A stretch of 45,762 nt of DNA from a virus: positions 1 through 45,762 of IMG/VR virus record IMGVR_UViG_3300033052_000013. One strand, written 5' to 3'. Positions within the stretch are counted from its first letter, which is position 1; each line of letters starts with the position of its first letter. This document shows, piece after piece, positions 1 through 7,322 of the stretch. The position numbers and the translations under genes are program-made. The notes under the pieces were generated by a model that was not told the DNA's origin, did no database searches, and saw nothing but the letters and a program-made list of their open reading frames with translations.

Positions 1-125
1 ACCGCCGCCTCGGGCGCGCCAGTCGCAAACCGTCCCTGATCCAGCACCGCGCCGGCCGCATCCTCGACCCGCCACACGATCTTGGTCCCGCCGGTTTCGA
101 CGGCGAAGAAGACGGGCTGGGACAT
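1..125 (-). CDS. ROK-family sugar kinase (fructokinase/glucokinase-like), 5' part only
   Basis: Chromosomal gene cut by the window edge: 41 codons are visible, reading leftward from ATG at 125. The N-terminus has a hydrophobic beta strand followed by ETGGTK, the phosphate-binding loop of the ROK (repressor, ORF, kinase) family in the ASKHA fold, which phosphorylates hexoses with ATP in the cytosol. A GGAGG Shine-Dalgarno sits just upstream. Which sugar is used cannot be told from 41 residues; in Caulobacterales such genes are often annotated as fructokinase. It is the left chromosomal neighbour of the prophage and is not part of it. Confidence 0.8.
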   Translation of the reverse strand, partial: MSQPVFFAVETGGTKIVWRVEDAAGAVLDQGRFATGAPEAA

Positions 126-150
126 GGGGAGGCTCCTCCGAAGGGAGAAA

Positions 151-227
151 TGGTACGTCCTCTCGGGCTCGAACCGAGGACCCTCTGATTAAAAGTCAGA
201 TGCTCTAACCAACTGAGCTAAGGACGC
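151..227 (-). tRNA. tRNA-Lys (anticodon TTT), CCA encoded; rebuilt at attL
   Basis: A 77-nt cloverleaf reads leftward. The acceptor arm GCGTCCT pairs with AGGACGT (pair 1-72 is a G-U wobble). The D-arm contains AGCTCAGTTGGTTAGAGC, the anticodon loop CTTTTAA gives TTT, and the T-arm contains GGTTCGAGCC; the discriminator is A and CCA is encoded at 151..153. The 3' part is chromosomal, but everything from the anticodon stem to the 5' end is the att core. The sequence upstream (the promoter side) is therefore phage DNA running into the 3' end of int. Function looks preserved, since the core is identical in both att copies. Confidence 0.95.
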
Positions 228-228
228 A
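187..228. repeat. attL core (42-bp direct repeat with attR)
   Basis: It is identical over 42 bp to 45524..45565 and diverges immediately on both sides. The block runs from the 3' side of the tRNA-Lys anticodon stem through the anticodon loop, D-arm and 5' acceptor strand to one base beyond the tRNA 5' end. Strand exchange most likely falls in the anticodon-loop region, as for many tyrosine integrases. Confidence 0.93.
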
Positions 229-246
229 GCCAACACAAACAACGAC

Positions 247-1377
247 TTAAGACACCGACTGTATAGTCGGTTTGTCATCGGTTTGTGGAGCGGGTTTCTG
301 GTTCATTCTCGACAAGAGGTCAAGGGCGACCGCGTCGCTCGACACATATTTCGTTAGAAGGGCGTCAACGGCGGACTCTGACCATCCCATGATCGTCGCA
401 ATATCGCGCTTCGGGGAGCCGGATATGAATAGGCGGGTCGCGGCTGTCCCCCGGAGATCGTGGAAGCGCAGCCCGGTAATTTTGGCCTTTGCCTTGGCCT
501 TCGCGAACATCGTCTTGAAGCCGCTGTCTGTCCAAGGTTCGCCACGGCTATTGGTCAGCACCGTGAGAGCCCGCACCGGCATTGCCTTGATCAGCGCCTT
601 GGCCTTGGACGTCAGGGGAACGATGACCTGACGCTTCCGCTTGCTGGTCTTCCAGACGATGGCCTGGGCGGTCAGGGCGGATCTTGGAAGCTCCAGAAGG
701 TCGCCCATGCGGAGGCCGGTCTCTGCCGCAAGCTGTACAGCCCATCCTACCTCTTGGGACGCCGAGGCGACCAAGGCGGCTATGTCGTCGTCCGACCAGA
801 TCAGGTCGGATCGGTCGGCTTCGTGAAGGCGCTCAACATCGTCGGTCGGCCGCGCACTGGATAGGCCCCTGCCTCGCGCCCACTTGAACAGGCGCCCAAC
901 GGTCTGAATGGCGTAGTCGGCGGCGCGAGGGCGGTCAGACCATTGATCGCGCCAGTCCAGTAGGGCGGCCTTGGCCCGATCGCTGGCGAATGAGGACGCG
1001 GGCATGTCTCCGAACTCGGCGTCAAACGCCTTCAGGTATCGGCTGTACTCGACCTGGCTGCTTCGGCCCATCTTCGCCCACTCAGGCGAGGCCTTGAAGG
1101 CGTAGATCAGCCCCCTGATGAAGCGCTTGTCATCGGTCCTGCGGATCGGGGCGCGGGCCTCTTCGATCTTCGCGGCCGTGCCGGCGCGACCCAGCTCGAT
1201 CTCCATAAGTCGGTTCGCCGCGACTAGGCTTCCGGCCTCGACGCGCGCGACCAGAGGCCCGCCTCGAAACGCATAGGCGTAGATGGCGACGCGGCCCCCG
1301 CTAAGCCGCTTCGTCGCCTTGTGAAGTCCGGTCAGCCTTGCGCGCACGATACCTGTCCCAGGCTTGATCTGACGCAT
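247..1377 (-). CDS. int: Tyrosine-family integrase
   Basis: A 376-residue site-specific recombinase that would catalyse integration and excision at the tRNA-Lys attB. The catalytic set is visible: Arg223 (TGLR), Lys near 244-248 (TSKRKR), His306/Arg309 (HDLRGTAA), Trp332 (MGWSE) in the second-histidine position, and Tyr344 (KYVSSD). Residues 1-60 look like an arm-binding domain and about 85-180 a core-binding SAM-like domain. The gene ends 19 bp from attL, the usual place. Its 3' end contains two TCGGTTTGT repeats that look like its own arm sites. The 5' end overlaps the upstream small gene by 77 bp, so expression is probably coupled to the leftward operon. Confidence 0.95.
   Translation of the reverse strand: MRQIKPGTGIVRARLTGLHKATKRLSGGRVAIYAYAFRGGPLVARVEAGSLVAANRLMEIELGRAGTAAKIEEARAPIRRTDDKRFIRGLIYAFKASPEWAKMGRSSQVEYSRYLKAFDAEFGDMPASSFASDRAKAALLDWRDQWSDRPRAADYAIQTVGRLFKWARGRGLSSARPTDDVERLHEADRSDLIWSDDDIAALVASASQEVGWAVQLAAETGLRMGDLLELPRSALTAQAIVWKTSKRKRQVIVPLTSKAKALIKAMPVRALTVLTNSRGEPWTDSGFKTMFAKAKAKAKITGLRFHDLRGTAATRLFISGSPKRDIATIMGWSESAVDALLTKYVSSDAVALDLLSRMNQKPAPQTDDKPTIQSVS
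254..286. promoter_or_regulatory. Candidate integrase arm-type sites (left arm) with inverted repeat
   Basis: TCGGTTTGT occurs at 267..275 and again at 278..286, an 11-bp step, so both copies face the same side of the helix. The same 9-mer is at 45482..45490 near attR. A 7-bp inverted repeat (ACCGACT, loop GTAT, AGTCGGT; 254..271) overlaps the first copy and could be an Xis/Int site or a weak int terminator. Placement 39 bp from the core fits a P' arm. Confidence 0.5.
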
Positions 1378-1510
1378 CTGCGCCTGTGTTGTCGTTGGAG
1401 GTCAAGACCTTCACGGTCCCGTCTGGCGCCACTTCGACGCCGGTTACGGTCAATCCCAGCTTTTGAATGGCACGGACCATTTTGCTGACGGAGGGTTTCT
1501 GGACGCTCAT
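1301..1510 (-). CDS. Small phage protein upstream of int, unknown function
   Basis: A 69-residue protein whose first half (about 8-37) reads as a compact alpha/beta unit, with VRAIQKLGLTV then GVEVAPDGTVKVL; the tail is charged and polar. This pattern is common in short proteins next to integrases of alphaproteobacterial phages. It overlaps the SNase-like gene by 4 bp (ATGA) upstream and int by 77 bp downstream, so it is probably translated with both. The position fits an excisionase or recombination-directionality factor, but I see no clear winged-helix or AlpA motif, so that remains a guess. Confidence 0.6.
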   Translation of the reverse strand: MSVQKPSVSKMVRAIQKLGLTVTGVEVAPDGTVKVLTSNDNTGADASDQAWDRYRARKADRTSQGDEAA

Positions 1511-1926
1511 CTCCAGATCCCTTTCCTCTCGCGCCGGGCTGCGTCTTCCTCGCGCCTGTAGGGGTCGCCGTAGTTGGTCTCGCTAATAGCTAGGCCTTCG
1601 CGGACCAGCAGCCCGCCCAGGTCGCGGCCAGCGACCGTGCAGACGGCGACGTTCCGGCCGTAGCGATCGGTATCCGTCACCGTGCAGCGGGCGCCGGCGC
1701 TGGCCAACTGCCGGGCCCGACGCGCGGCCTCGGACCCGGTTGTCCTGGCGACCGGCGAACAAGCCCAGACGTTGGGCCGCTGGCGGCACCGGGTGAAGGG
1801 CGCGACTTCCCCGGCGTCGATCCCCGCCAGGCGCACCCGGTGGCGCTCGCCGTCGGCGGTGACGCACCGGCCGCTGTCGCCGTCAGACATCGCGAGGGTC
1901 AGACAGATCAGGATTGCAGCGCTCAT
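1507..1926 (-). CDS. Secreted staphylococcal-nuclease-like (TNase fold) protein
   Basis: 139 residues. The N-terminus is hydrophobic (MSAAILICLTLAMS) and may be a signal peptide, followed by DGDSGRC, RVRLAGIDAGE and DRYGRNVAV, which match the SNase/thermonuclease OB-fold: the metal- and phosphate-binding Asp-Gly-Asp, the R..L.GID.E motif and the late Y-G-R. The C-terminus (YRREEDAARRERKGIW) matches the family's final helix. It would cut DNA or RNA outside the cytoplasm if the signal works. Six or so cysteines suggest disulphides. Small SNase proteins of this kind are frequent phage or plasmid accessory genes. It is coupled to both neighbours by 4-bp overlaps. Confidence 0.8.
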   Translation of the reverse strand: MSAAILICLTLAMSDGDSGRCVTADGERHRVRLAGIDAGEVAPFTRCRQRPNVWACSPVARTTGSEAARRARQLASAGARCTVTDTDRYGRNVAVCTVAGRDLGGLLVREGLAISETNYGDPYRREEDAARRERKGIWR

Positions 1927-2126
1927 TCTGCCCTCTGGTGTGGTGGTGGGGTCGATTGGGCGTCAATGGCGTCAGCAGCGTCGCGAAGGCATTGAGCGGC
2001 CCCAAGAGACCTGACGTGCCGTAAAACAGCGAGTGGCGGGTTGTTGTTCACCCTGACGGCGTAGTCGTGTGCAGCGTCGTCTTCTCGCGGCTCGTCGGTG
2101 ATGTTTTGAATCCAAAGCGCCATCAC
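1923..2126 (-). CDS. Small phage protein, unknown
   Basis: 67 residues with no motif I recognise. It starts MMALWIQNITDEP, has a mid-section that could form a beta hairpin plus helix (YAVRVNNNPPLAVLRHVRS), and ends in a proline/histidine-rich tail. It sits between the Ead-like gene and the SNase gene, overlapping each by 4 bp (ATGA), which is the main support that it is translated. Confidence 0.6.
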   Translation of the reverse strand: MMALWIQNITDEPREDDAAHDYAVRVNNNPPLAVLRHVRSLGAAQCLRDAADAIDAQSTPPPHQRAE

Positions 2127-2542
2127 TCCCCTCCCTGTGCTTTAGAGAGGAAGGCGCGGGTTTCCTTCACGTCGTCGTAAAACAGCCCCTCGACGTATTC
2201 AGCCTCAGCACTGGCTACCCAACTTTTCAGCAACCCCCTCGCCTCCCTTAGTTCAGCGATCAGGGCTTTTATGGTGGCGGGGTTGGCGGCTGCGATGAAG
2301 GCGGCGTCATCATCGTAGTCGCTACGATCTTCGCCCTTGATGCCGTATCGCTCATATAGCGTGACGACCTCACGCCCTCTTGGCGTCAGCACGGCAGACC
2401 ATGAATCTGCGTCATCGCACTCAGGATAGGAAGTCTGCCCGGTTTTGAGAGTCCAAGGCCCCGGGGTCGCCTCATCCGCCAGCTTCTCCAGCGCGTCTAG
2501 GTCGATGACCTTTTTGTTGGCTTCAACAATATGGTTTGTCAT
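2123..2542 (-). CDS. Ead/Ea22-like phage protein
   Basis: 139 residues. Two elements mark the Ead/Ea22-like family of phage early proteins: LEKLADEATPGPW near the N-terminus (about 18-30) and AAFIAAANPATIKALIAEL in the middle (about 80-98). The family is common in phage left-arm operons beside integrase and exonuclease genes; its biochemical role is not established. The C-terminal part is helical and acidic. Overlaps of 4 bp on both sides place it in the leftward operon. A second protein (3882..4388) carries a related C-terminal motif. Confidence 0.75.
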   Translation of the reverse strand: MTNHIVEANKKVIDLDALEKLADEATPGPWTLKTGQTSYPECDDADSWSAVLTPRGREVVTLYERYGIKGEDRSDYDDDAAFIAAANPATIKALIAELREARGLLKSWVASAEAEYVEGLFYDDVKETRAFLSKAQGGE

Positions 2543-2781
2543 TTCGCGTCTCCTGTCGGGGCGGCGGGGAGCGGACGAAGGCGGCGCGACTTGTCGTTCA
2601 GTTGGCCCCGAAGAGTCTCGGCCATGTCGGTCGCGGGTTGGGCGGGGGCTGCGGAGAGGGCTCGCAGCTCTTCGGTCAGATACGAAACATCATGCGGGTG
2701 CTCGGTCTTCGGATCTTCTAGAAAGGCGGCACACCGAGCGAGCAACTCCACCGGAACCAGCATCTTCTCATCTTGCGCCAT
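2539..2781 (-). CDS. Small phage protein, unknown
   Basis: 80 residues, mostly helical by eye (VELLARCAAFLEDPKTEH, VSYLTEELRALSAAP) with an Arg/Lys/Pro-rich end. No family recognised. It overlaps the next gene upstream by 14 bp and the Ead-like gene downstream by 4 bp. The charged helical composition resembles accessory proteins in this part of many phages. Confidence 0.6.
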   Translation of the reverse strand: MAQDEKMLVPVELLARCAAFLEDPKTEHPHDVSYLTEELRALSAAPAQPATDMAETLRGQLNDKSRRLRPLPAAPTGDAK

Positions 2782-2959
2782 CAGAGCGGTCCTTCTGTTG
2801 GGTGGATCGGGCCTCCATCATGGCGTCAGCCAGAGCGTAAGCCGTTTGGGCCATCCCCTTGATGGCGTCGGATCGGTTCATGAGGGTTGGGATGCGCTCG
2901 ACGCCGAGGCGCTCCAGGGCAAACATGGCGATTTCGTCGCGGAAGGATTTCTCGCTCAT
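2768..2959 (-). CDS. Small phage protein, unknown
   Basis: 63 residues, predicted all-helical (FRDEIAMFALERLG, AYALADAMMEARST). No catalytic or metal motif. It overlaps the upstream gene by 4 bp (ATGA) and the downstream one by 14 bp. Translation is supported by the tight packing of the operon; the function is unknown. Confidence 0.6.
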   Translation of the reverse strand: MSEKSFRDEIAMFALERLGVERIPTLMNRSDAIKGMAQTAYALADAMMEARSTQQKDRSDGAR

Positions 2960-3453
2960 CCCTCACCCCCTTCGCTCGCGGGGATGGCGGCGGTGAAGTT
3001 GCACCCGCACCCCATGACTAGCATCCGGTCACAGTGAGGACAGTGCTCCCCTCCCCCATCGGGCGCGGCGGGGCGGAGAAGGGCGAGGATGGCTTCAACA
3101 TCTTCTGCTGATGCGGCAGTGAAGTCGTACTGCTTGGTGCTGGCGGACCAGCCCTCGTTTCCGACGCGGGGGAACTGACCACGGCCGTATGGCGCGGGCA
3201 TTTCAGCATTCCAGACATAGACGACCTCTCCCTTGGCCGTGGTGTCCTTCCAGCCGTCGCCGTTGATCTTTCCGACGCCTTTGAGAATAGGAGCGGAGGA
3301 AACGTAAGCCATAATGCGATCCACGGCACGATTGCCGTAAGTCATGCGCTCGTCGTTGGTCATCAGTGCATTGTTGCCGTAGCTGCGAAGCATCGGATCA
3401 ATGATCCGCGCCACCGCCTCGCGCACGTCGTCTGTCTTGGCTTTATCGGTCAT
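2956..3453 (-). CDS. Phage protein with C-terminal Cys cluster, unknown
   Basis: 165 residues. The N-terminal half is helical (VREAVARIIDPMLRS), the middle has a beta-rich stretch around VVYVWNAEMPAPYGRGQFP, and the C-terminus holds CPHCDRMLVMGCGC, four cysteines plus a histidine (HCPHC) that could bind one zinc. No known enzyme family is evident. It is the next-to-last unit before a 3-bp gap to the upstream gene, within the same leftward operon. Confidence 0.65.
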   Translation of the reverse strand: MTDKAKTDDVREAVARIIDPMLRSYGNNALMTNDERMTYGNRAVDRIMAYVSSAPILKGVGKINGDGWKDTTAKGEVVYVWNAEMPAPYGRGQFPRVGNEGWSASTKQYDFTAASAEDVEAILALLRPAAPDGGGEHCPHCDRMLVMGCGCNFTAAIPASEGGEG

Positions 3454-3456
3454 TGG

Positions 3457-3885
3457 TCAAAGGTCCTTGGGTTGGGTGGCGAGGATGGCGACTGGATTGA
3501 TCGTCACTTCAATCGTGCGATCCCACGGAGCGCGGCCCTCTTCTACGGCCTGCCGGTCGGGCCAATCAGACGCGATGAACGGCGCTATAGTCGGGATGAC
3601 CCGCGCCGTTTCTTCGGGGTTTTCGCGGTGCGCCTTAGCGACAGAGCGTTCAAACTGAACGGCCTCGACCCAGGCGCGCCCCATCGACGATCCACATGAA
3701 CCGGTGGAGTATTCTTCGGCCGCGTCTTCGAGAAAGCGAGCGGTGTTGCAACGCGGGCAGGCCCATTCGCCGCCGTGGGTCAGCCCGTCATCGTCGCCGC
3801 TGTCAGCGTCCCAGAGATACCCGTCGATGCAGATGCTATCGGGATAGTGCGCTCCAAACTCACGTCCTGTGTAGCTGCACATCAC
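3457..3885 (-). CDS. Phage protein with N-terminal zinc-binding motif, unknown
   Basis: 142 residues. Cysteines near the start (MMCSYTGREF, SICIDGYLWDAD) and the pair CPRC at about 43-46 suggest a small zinc site in the N-terminal third. The rest is acidic and helical, with a regular beta end (TIEVTINPVAIL). I do not recognise the family. It overlaps the upstream gene by 4 bp (ATGA) and leaves a 3-bp gap before the downstream gene. Confidence 0.65.
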   Translation of the reverse strand: MMCSYTGREFGAHYPDSICIDGYLWDADSGDDDGLTHGGEWACPRCNTARFLEDAAEEYSTGSCGSSMGRAWVEAVQFERSVAKAHRENPEETARVIPTIAPFIASDWPDRQAVEEGRAPWDRTIEVTINPVAILATQPKDL

Positions 3886-4388
3886 ACCCCTCCCATGCGT
3901 TCGATTTGGGCGATGAGGGCGGGAACCGAGTTCCAGGCCGCGACAAGGTAGGCTTGGCGGGCACGTTGGGCCGCCATTCCCTCATCTTCAGACAGGCCAA
4001 ACGCGCCATGACCCCGGCCGGTCAGTTCGCCCCATCCGCGCACATCAAACACATGACTGTCGCCGCCCTTCAGGCACTCGCCCCAGACCTGCAGGCCGTA
4101 ACTATCAGGCTTGAGATTCGGGCCGCCGAGATACTTCACAGCCTCCGTATGGAGCCGCTTCAGCTCAGCCAGATCGACGGATAGCGCAGGGGCGGGGGTG
4201 GTGCGGAGGGCTATGCGCTGATTGATCTTGGCTGCGATCTCCGACACGTCCGCACGTTCGTCAAAAGTCGTCATGATCTCGTACAGGTCGTCGCCCGTAA
4301 TCCACTCCCGCTCCGCCCCGCCCGTGTTGTCGATCAGCGATGTGATGGCCTCAACCCGATCAGCAGCCGTATGCTTGTTCTCTTCCAT
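3882..4388 (-). CDS. Phage early protein with Ead-like C-terminus
   Basis: 168 residues. The N-terminal part (1-70) is an acidic helical region; the middle holds ALSVDLAELKRLHTEAVKYL, then a Gly-rich beta section, then AYLVAAWNSVPALIAQIERM, the helix typical of the C-terminus of Ead-like proteins. It could be a fusion of an unrelated N-terminal piece with an Ead-like module. The role is unknown. There is a 3-bp gap to the HNH gene upstream. Confidence 0.65.
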   Translation of the reverse strand: MEENKHTAADRVEAITSLIDNTGGAEREWITGDDLYEIMTTFDERADVSEIAAKINQRIALRTTPAPALSVDLAELKRLHTEAVKYLGGPNLKPDSYGLQVWGECLKGGDSHVFDVRGWGELTGRGHGAFGLSEDEGMAAQRARQAYLVAAWNSVPALIAQIERMGGV

Positions 4389-4391
4389 GGG

Positions 4392-4823
4392 TCAGGCTTC
4401 CTCTTGCTGGGGGTCGTTAGCCGCGCGCTGGCGCATGGCCTTCTTCGTGAGCTTCAGCCGGCCGTCGAAGCCGCGAGAGACGGAGCCGAAGCCCCGGCCT
4501 TGGAGCTTGCGGGCCGGTTCGCCCTGGCACGTTTCACCGGCTAGACGCTGGACCTTCGCAATGTCCTTGCGGTCCATCGGGGTCTTCGCCGCATGACAGC
4601 CCTTGTGCGCGGGGTAGAGGTTTTCATCGCTGTCGTCGGCGCTGATGGCGCGGGGGATGCGGTGCTCGATCTCGTATTCAGACCCATGGATCTTGAGGCC
4701 ACAGATGCCGCACTTCCCGCCGTGAGCGAGGAAGATCGTCGCCCGGCGCTTTGCCGAAAACTTCGGGCGGGGCGGGACGACTACACGGGCGCGCTGGGGC
4801 ATGATGGATTGGTCGGGCTTCAT
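4392..4823 (-). CDS. HNH endonuclease
   Basis: 143 residues. The beta-beta-alpha metal nuclease core is clear: Cys38-x2-Cys41, then EIEHR (His54), Asn68 in SDENLYP, and CHAAKT with Cys76/His77. The Cys pairs probably bind structural zinc; the His residues and Asn form the nicking or cutting site. A basic C-terminal half follows. Lying directly downstream of the Bet gene with a 4-bp overlap, it may act in phage recombination or processing. This is a different HNH type from the two that precede terminase at 23.2 and 23.7 kb. Confidence 0.85.
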   Translation of the reverse strand: MKPDQSIMPQRARVVVPPRPKFSAKRRATIFLAHGGKCGICGLKIHGSEYEIEHRIPRAISADDSDENLYPAHKGCHAAKTPMDRKDIAKVQRLAGETCQGEPARKLQGRGFGSVSRGFDGRLKLTKKAMRQRAANDPQQEEA

Positions 4824-5833
4824 CCGAAGCTCTCCAGCGCATCCCGCAAGGCCTTCTCGACCCGTGCGGCCTGATCCGGCGCCGTGACCTTCAGAAGCTC
4901 GATGCGGGCCTTGTAGTTCTTGCTGGCTTCGATGGTCTTCAGTTCAGCCAGAGACTTGAACGCCAGATCGGCGATGAACCGCTCAACCCCGTCCGAGACA
5001 TCGACGGCCGAACCCGTTCCTTCATTGGCGGTATCTGCCTCAGCGGGTTCGGCCGTCTCGTCTTCCCTGGTCAACGGAGGGGCTTTGTCACCAGGGAAGG
5101 TCTGGCCCTCATCGGTACGCGGGTCATAGATCCCATCCGATGAGGGCTGTTCCGAAGCGGGAGGGGGTTCCGCTTCGAAATGGGTAAGGTCGTTCTCGAC
5201 CTGATCGGGGTTGAAGCCTTCGTTGGCGGCGGCGCGGGCCTCCAACCGGGCTCGCATTCCCGTTGTCTGCGGGGTCACGTCGCGCACGGTCTCCATGCGC
5301 TCGTATTCGTCAGGATCGACGATGCCGGAGAAGCCGAAGGCGTAGCGGGCGCACTGGATCATCGCCTTGTGGCGAAGCATCCGGCGGGGCCAGGTCTTCC
5401 ACACGTCCGTTCCGCGCCGGCACTCGGACATGTATTCGGTCGCCTCGATGGACCGGCTGCGATCCTTCCGGTGCATCCGGCAGGTGATGGCGATCAGCTC
5501 GTCACCCTCGCGCACGTCCTCGAACTCCATCCCGTCGAACATGGGATGGTCGTTGATGATCCGGCTCCAGCCGTCGATTGAGACGATGGGTTGGATGCCG
5601 CCGCCCTTCGCCGGGAAGGCGTATAACTCCTTCGTCATCGGGTTCAGGCCGTACTCCTTGGCGACCAGAAGGAATGCGGCGAACTCTTCTCGGCTGACGT
5701 TCCCCTTGCACACCGTGGCGCGAAGGGTGGCCTCGAAGGCAGCGGGCTCCATTCCATACCGGCCTGACATATCGACCAGAACAGATCGGGGCTGGCGGTC
5801 AATGACGGCGATGTTGGCGGCGGTGTCGGTCAT
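4820..5833 (-). CDS. bet: Bet/RecT-type single-strand annealing protein
   Basis: 337 residues. The first 190 residues follow the Bet/RecT family: EFAAFLLVAKEYGLNPMTK, then KELYAFPAKGGGIQPIVSID, IINDHPMFDGMEFE and WPRRMLRHKAMIQCARYAFG. It would anneal complementary single strands resected by the adjacent exonuclease, giving lambda-Red-like recombination in the cytoplasm. The C-terminal 140 residues are acidic and proline-rich and likely flexible. The start overlaps the exonuclease stop by 4 bp, so the pair is translationally coupled. Confidence 0.93.
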   Translation of the reverse strand: MTDTAANIAVIDRQPRSVLVDMSGRYGMEPAAFEATLRATVCKGNVSREEFAAFLLVAKEYGLNPMTKELYAFPAKGGGIQPIVSIDGWSRIINDHPMFDGMEFEDVREGDELIAITCRMHRKDRSRSIEATEYMSECRRGTDVWKTWPRRMLRHKAMIQCARYAFGFSGIVDPDEYERMETVRDVTPQTTGMRARLEARAAANEGFNPDQVENDLTHFEAEPPPASEQPSSDGIYDPRTDEGQTFPGDKAPPLTREDETAEPAEADTANEGTGSAVDVSDGVERFIADLAFKSLAELKTIEASKNYKARIELLKVTAPDQAARVEKALRDALESFG

Positions 5834-6822
5834 GCGGCGAGTTCCCGTTCAAGGTAGGCGCGGCGGTCGGCGGCGCGGGTGCGGTTGAAGTTGGATCGGC
5901 CGATCTTGGCGGCGTCTCCGCGCGTTCCGGCCGGGCCGGGCCAGCGGCCAGTGTCTAGGCACCGGGCGAAGGTGCGGAGCGCGGTGCGGTTGTCCTTGGC
6001 GGCTTCCGCAAGATCGTCGCTGTCGAGTTCGGCGACGCTCGTGGCGAAGGGGACCGTCTTGGATGCGAAGATGAAGGCGTGGCTCTTGAACGGCTCGCCG
6101 TGGGCCTGCTCAAGGCAGACAGACGCGAGATCGGCCTGCATGTCGTACCGGTAGGTATCGAGCGTCTTGCGGATCGCGTCGTCTGACACGTCGTTCGACG
6201 TTTTGAAGTCGTTGAACTCCAGAGAGTCGGTAGGGATTACGTCGGGCCGCGACTTCAACCAGACGCCGGTTTCCTCGTCCTTCGCGATGATGGAATGTTC
6301 GATCAGGCCGCGAAGGGCGCCGGCCTGGACCACGGCGTTGTTCTTGAGGCCGCTATCTTCGAGGCCCTCCTGCCAGGGCAGGACGCCCGCCATTCCTCGG
6401 ATCTGTTCAAGCTGCTTTCTCGACAGGACCGTCAGGCCCTCGGAGGCGACATGCTCGTGCCATTCCTTCGCGAAGGTGGCGTTGTTATTCCACGGCTTCG
6501 GCTGGCCCGTCTTGGCGTCGGGATAGGTCTCGGGCTCAACCGTGAAGTGGCGCCCGAAGTCCGCCTCGCCCAGGAACAGGTGGTGTGCGGCGCGGCCCAG
6601 GATGAAGGCCTCGCTCTCGGGCCTTTCCTGCCGAAGCGGGTTCATCGGGCTATAGACCCAATAGGCCATCGGGCCTTGCGAGGGATCGAAGATCGTCCGC
6701 AGGCCAGACGACGAGATCGACGGCCCGACGCAGAGGTCGGCGGAATGATAAACCGACATCGGAACGCCGCTGTAGATGCCGGGCGCGCTGATCGGCTTTC
6801 CGTCCCAAGGGATGACGTTCAA
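5830..6822 (-). CDS. PD-(D/E)XK exonuclease (Exo VIII/lambda Exo-like, Red partner)
   Basis: 330 residues from a TTG start at 6822, chosen because TTGA overlaps the upstream stop, GAGGAG lies just ahead, and the longer ATG version (6924) would run 105 bp into the preceding gene. Family features: GRAAHHLFLG (His80/81), SRPDVIP (Asp194), FNDFKTSND (Asp205, Lys207) and YRYDMQADLAS (Gln229), i.e. the D...DxK...Q nuclease core seen in phage Exo VIII/RecE-like proteins. It resects double-strand ends and hands single strands to the Bet protein encoded next. Confidence 0.88.
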   Translation of the reverse strand: MNVIPWDGKPISAPGIYSGVPMSVYHSADLCVGPSISSSGLRTIFDPSQGPMAYWVYSPMNPLRQERPESEAFILGRAAHHLFLGEADFGRHFTVEPETYPDAKTGQPKPWNNNATFAKEWHEHVASEGLTVLSRKQLEQIRGMAGVLPWQEGLEDSGLKNNAVVQAGALRGLIEHSIIAKDEETGVWLKSRPDVIPTDSLEFNDFKTSNDVSDDAIRKTLDTYRYDMQADLASVCLEQAHGEPFKSHAFIFASKTVPFATSVAELDSDDLAEAAKDNRTALRTFARCLDTGRWPGPAGTRGDAAKIGRSNFNRTRAADRRAYLERELAA

Positions 6823-7322
6823 AACGGAATCTCCTCGAACTCGGGTTCCGGCGTCTCCAGGGACTGGAGCGCGCTGTTCAGTTCGCGAAGGGCGTCGCGG
6901 TCGGGCACGTGCGGACGCTCCCAACTGTCCTTCGGCGAATGCGCGGCGCGGAAGCCGTCGAACCAGAGAAGGCAGTCGGCGACGATGGCCTGGAACTTCC
7001 GTTGATCGCGCTCAAGGACACGGAAGCGGCTCTTGATTTTCGCCTCGTATTGAATGGCGTCGTCGATCATCCGCTTGGCGTTGGCCTCGGCGTTCTCGAC
7101 CCTTGCCATGGCGAACCGAGCGCCGTCGCTGAACGCCTTACCCACTGTCACCCCCTGGTCGGTCAGGACCGGCGACATGATGATGAAGTGCTCACCGGGG
7201 TTCTGGCGCGTCAGGCGCTCAGCTTCGGCGGAGGCTTGCTCGATGGTGTCGTGAACGACGGTCGGCATCCCACGGGCTGGGTTCCAGACCATGAAGCCGA
7301 TGCGGGGAAGGTTAAGGGTCAT
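6819..7322 (-). CDS. Phage protein upstream of exonuclease, unknown
   Basis: 167 residues from ATG at 7322, the start that gives a 4-bp ATGA overlap with the 25-residue peptide gene upstream. A beta-rich beginning (LPRIGFMVWNPARG) leads to a short alpha/beta unit (ASAEAERLTRQNPGEHFIIM) and then to a long helical, charged C-terminal part (ARVENAEANAKRMIDDA). The N-terminal pattern looks like a small module for presenting request-type data, but no family is certain. Its stop overlaps the TTG of the exonuclease, so it belongs to the recombination block. Confidence 0.7.
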   Translation of the reverse strand: MTLNLPRIGFMVWNPARGMPTVVHDTIEQASAEAERLTRQNPGEHFIIMSPVLTDQGVTVGKAFSDGARFAMARVENAEANAKRMIDDAIQYEAKIKSRFRVLERDQRKFQAIVADCLLWFDGFRAAHSPKDSWERPHVPDRDALRELNSALQSLETPEPEFEEIPF

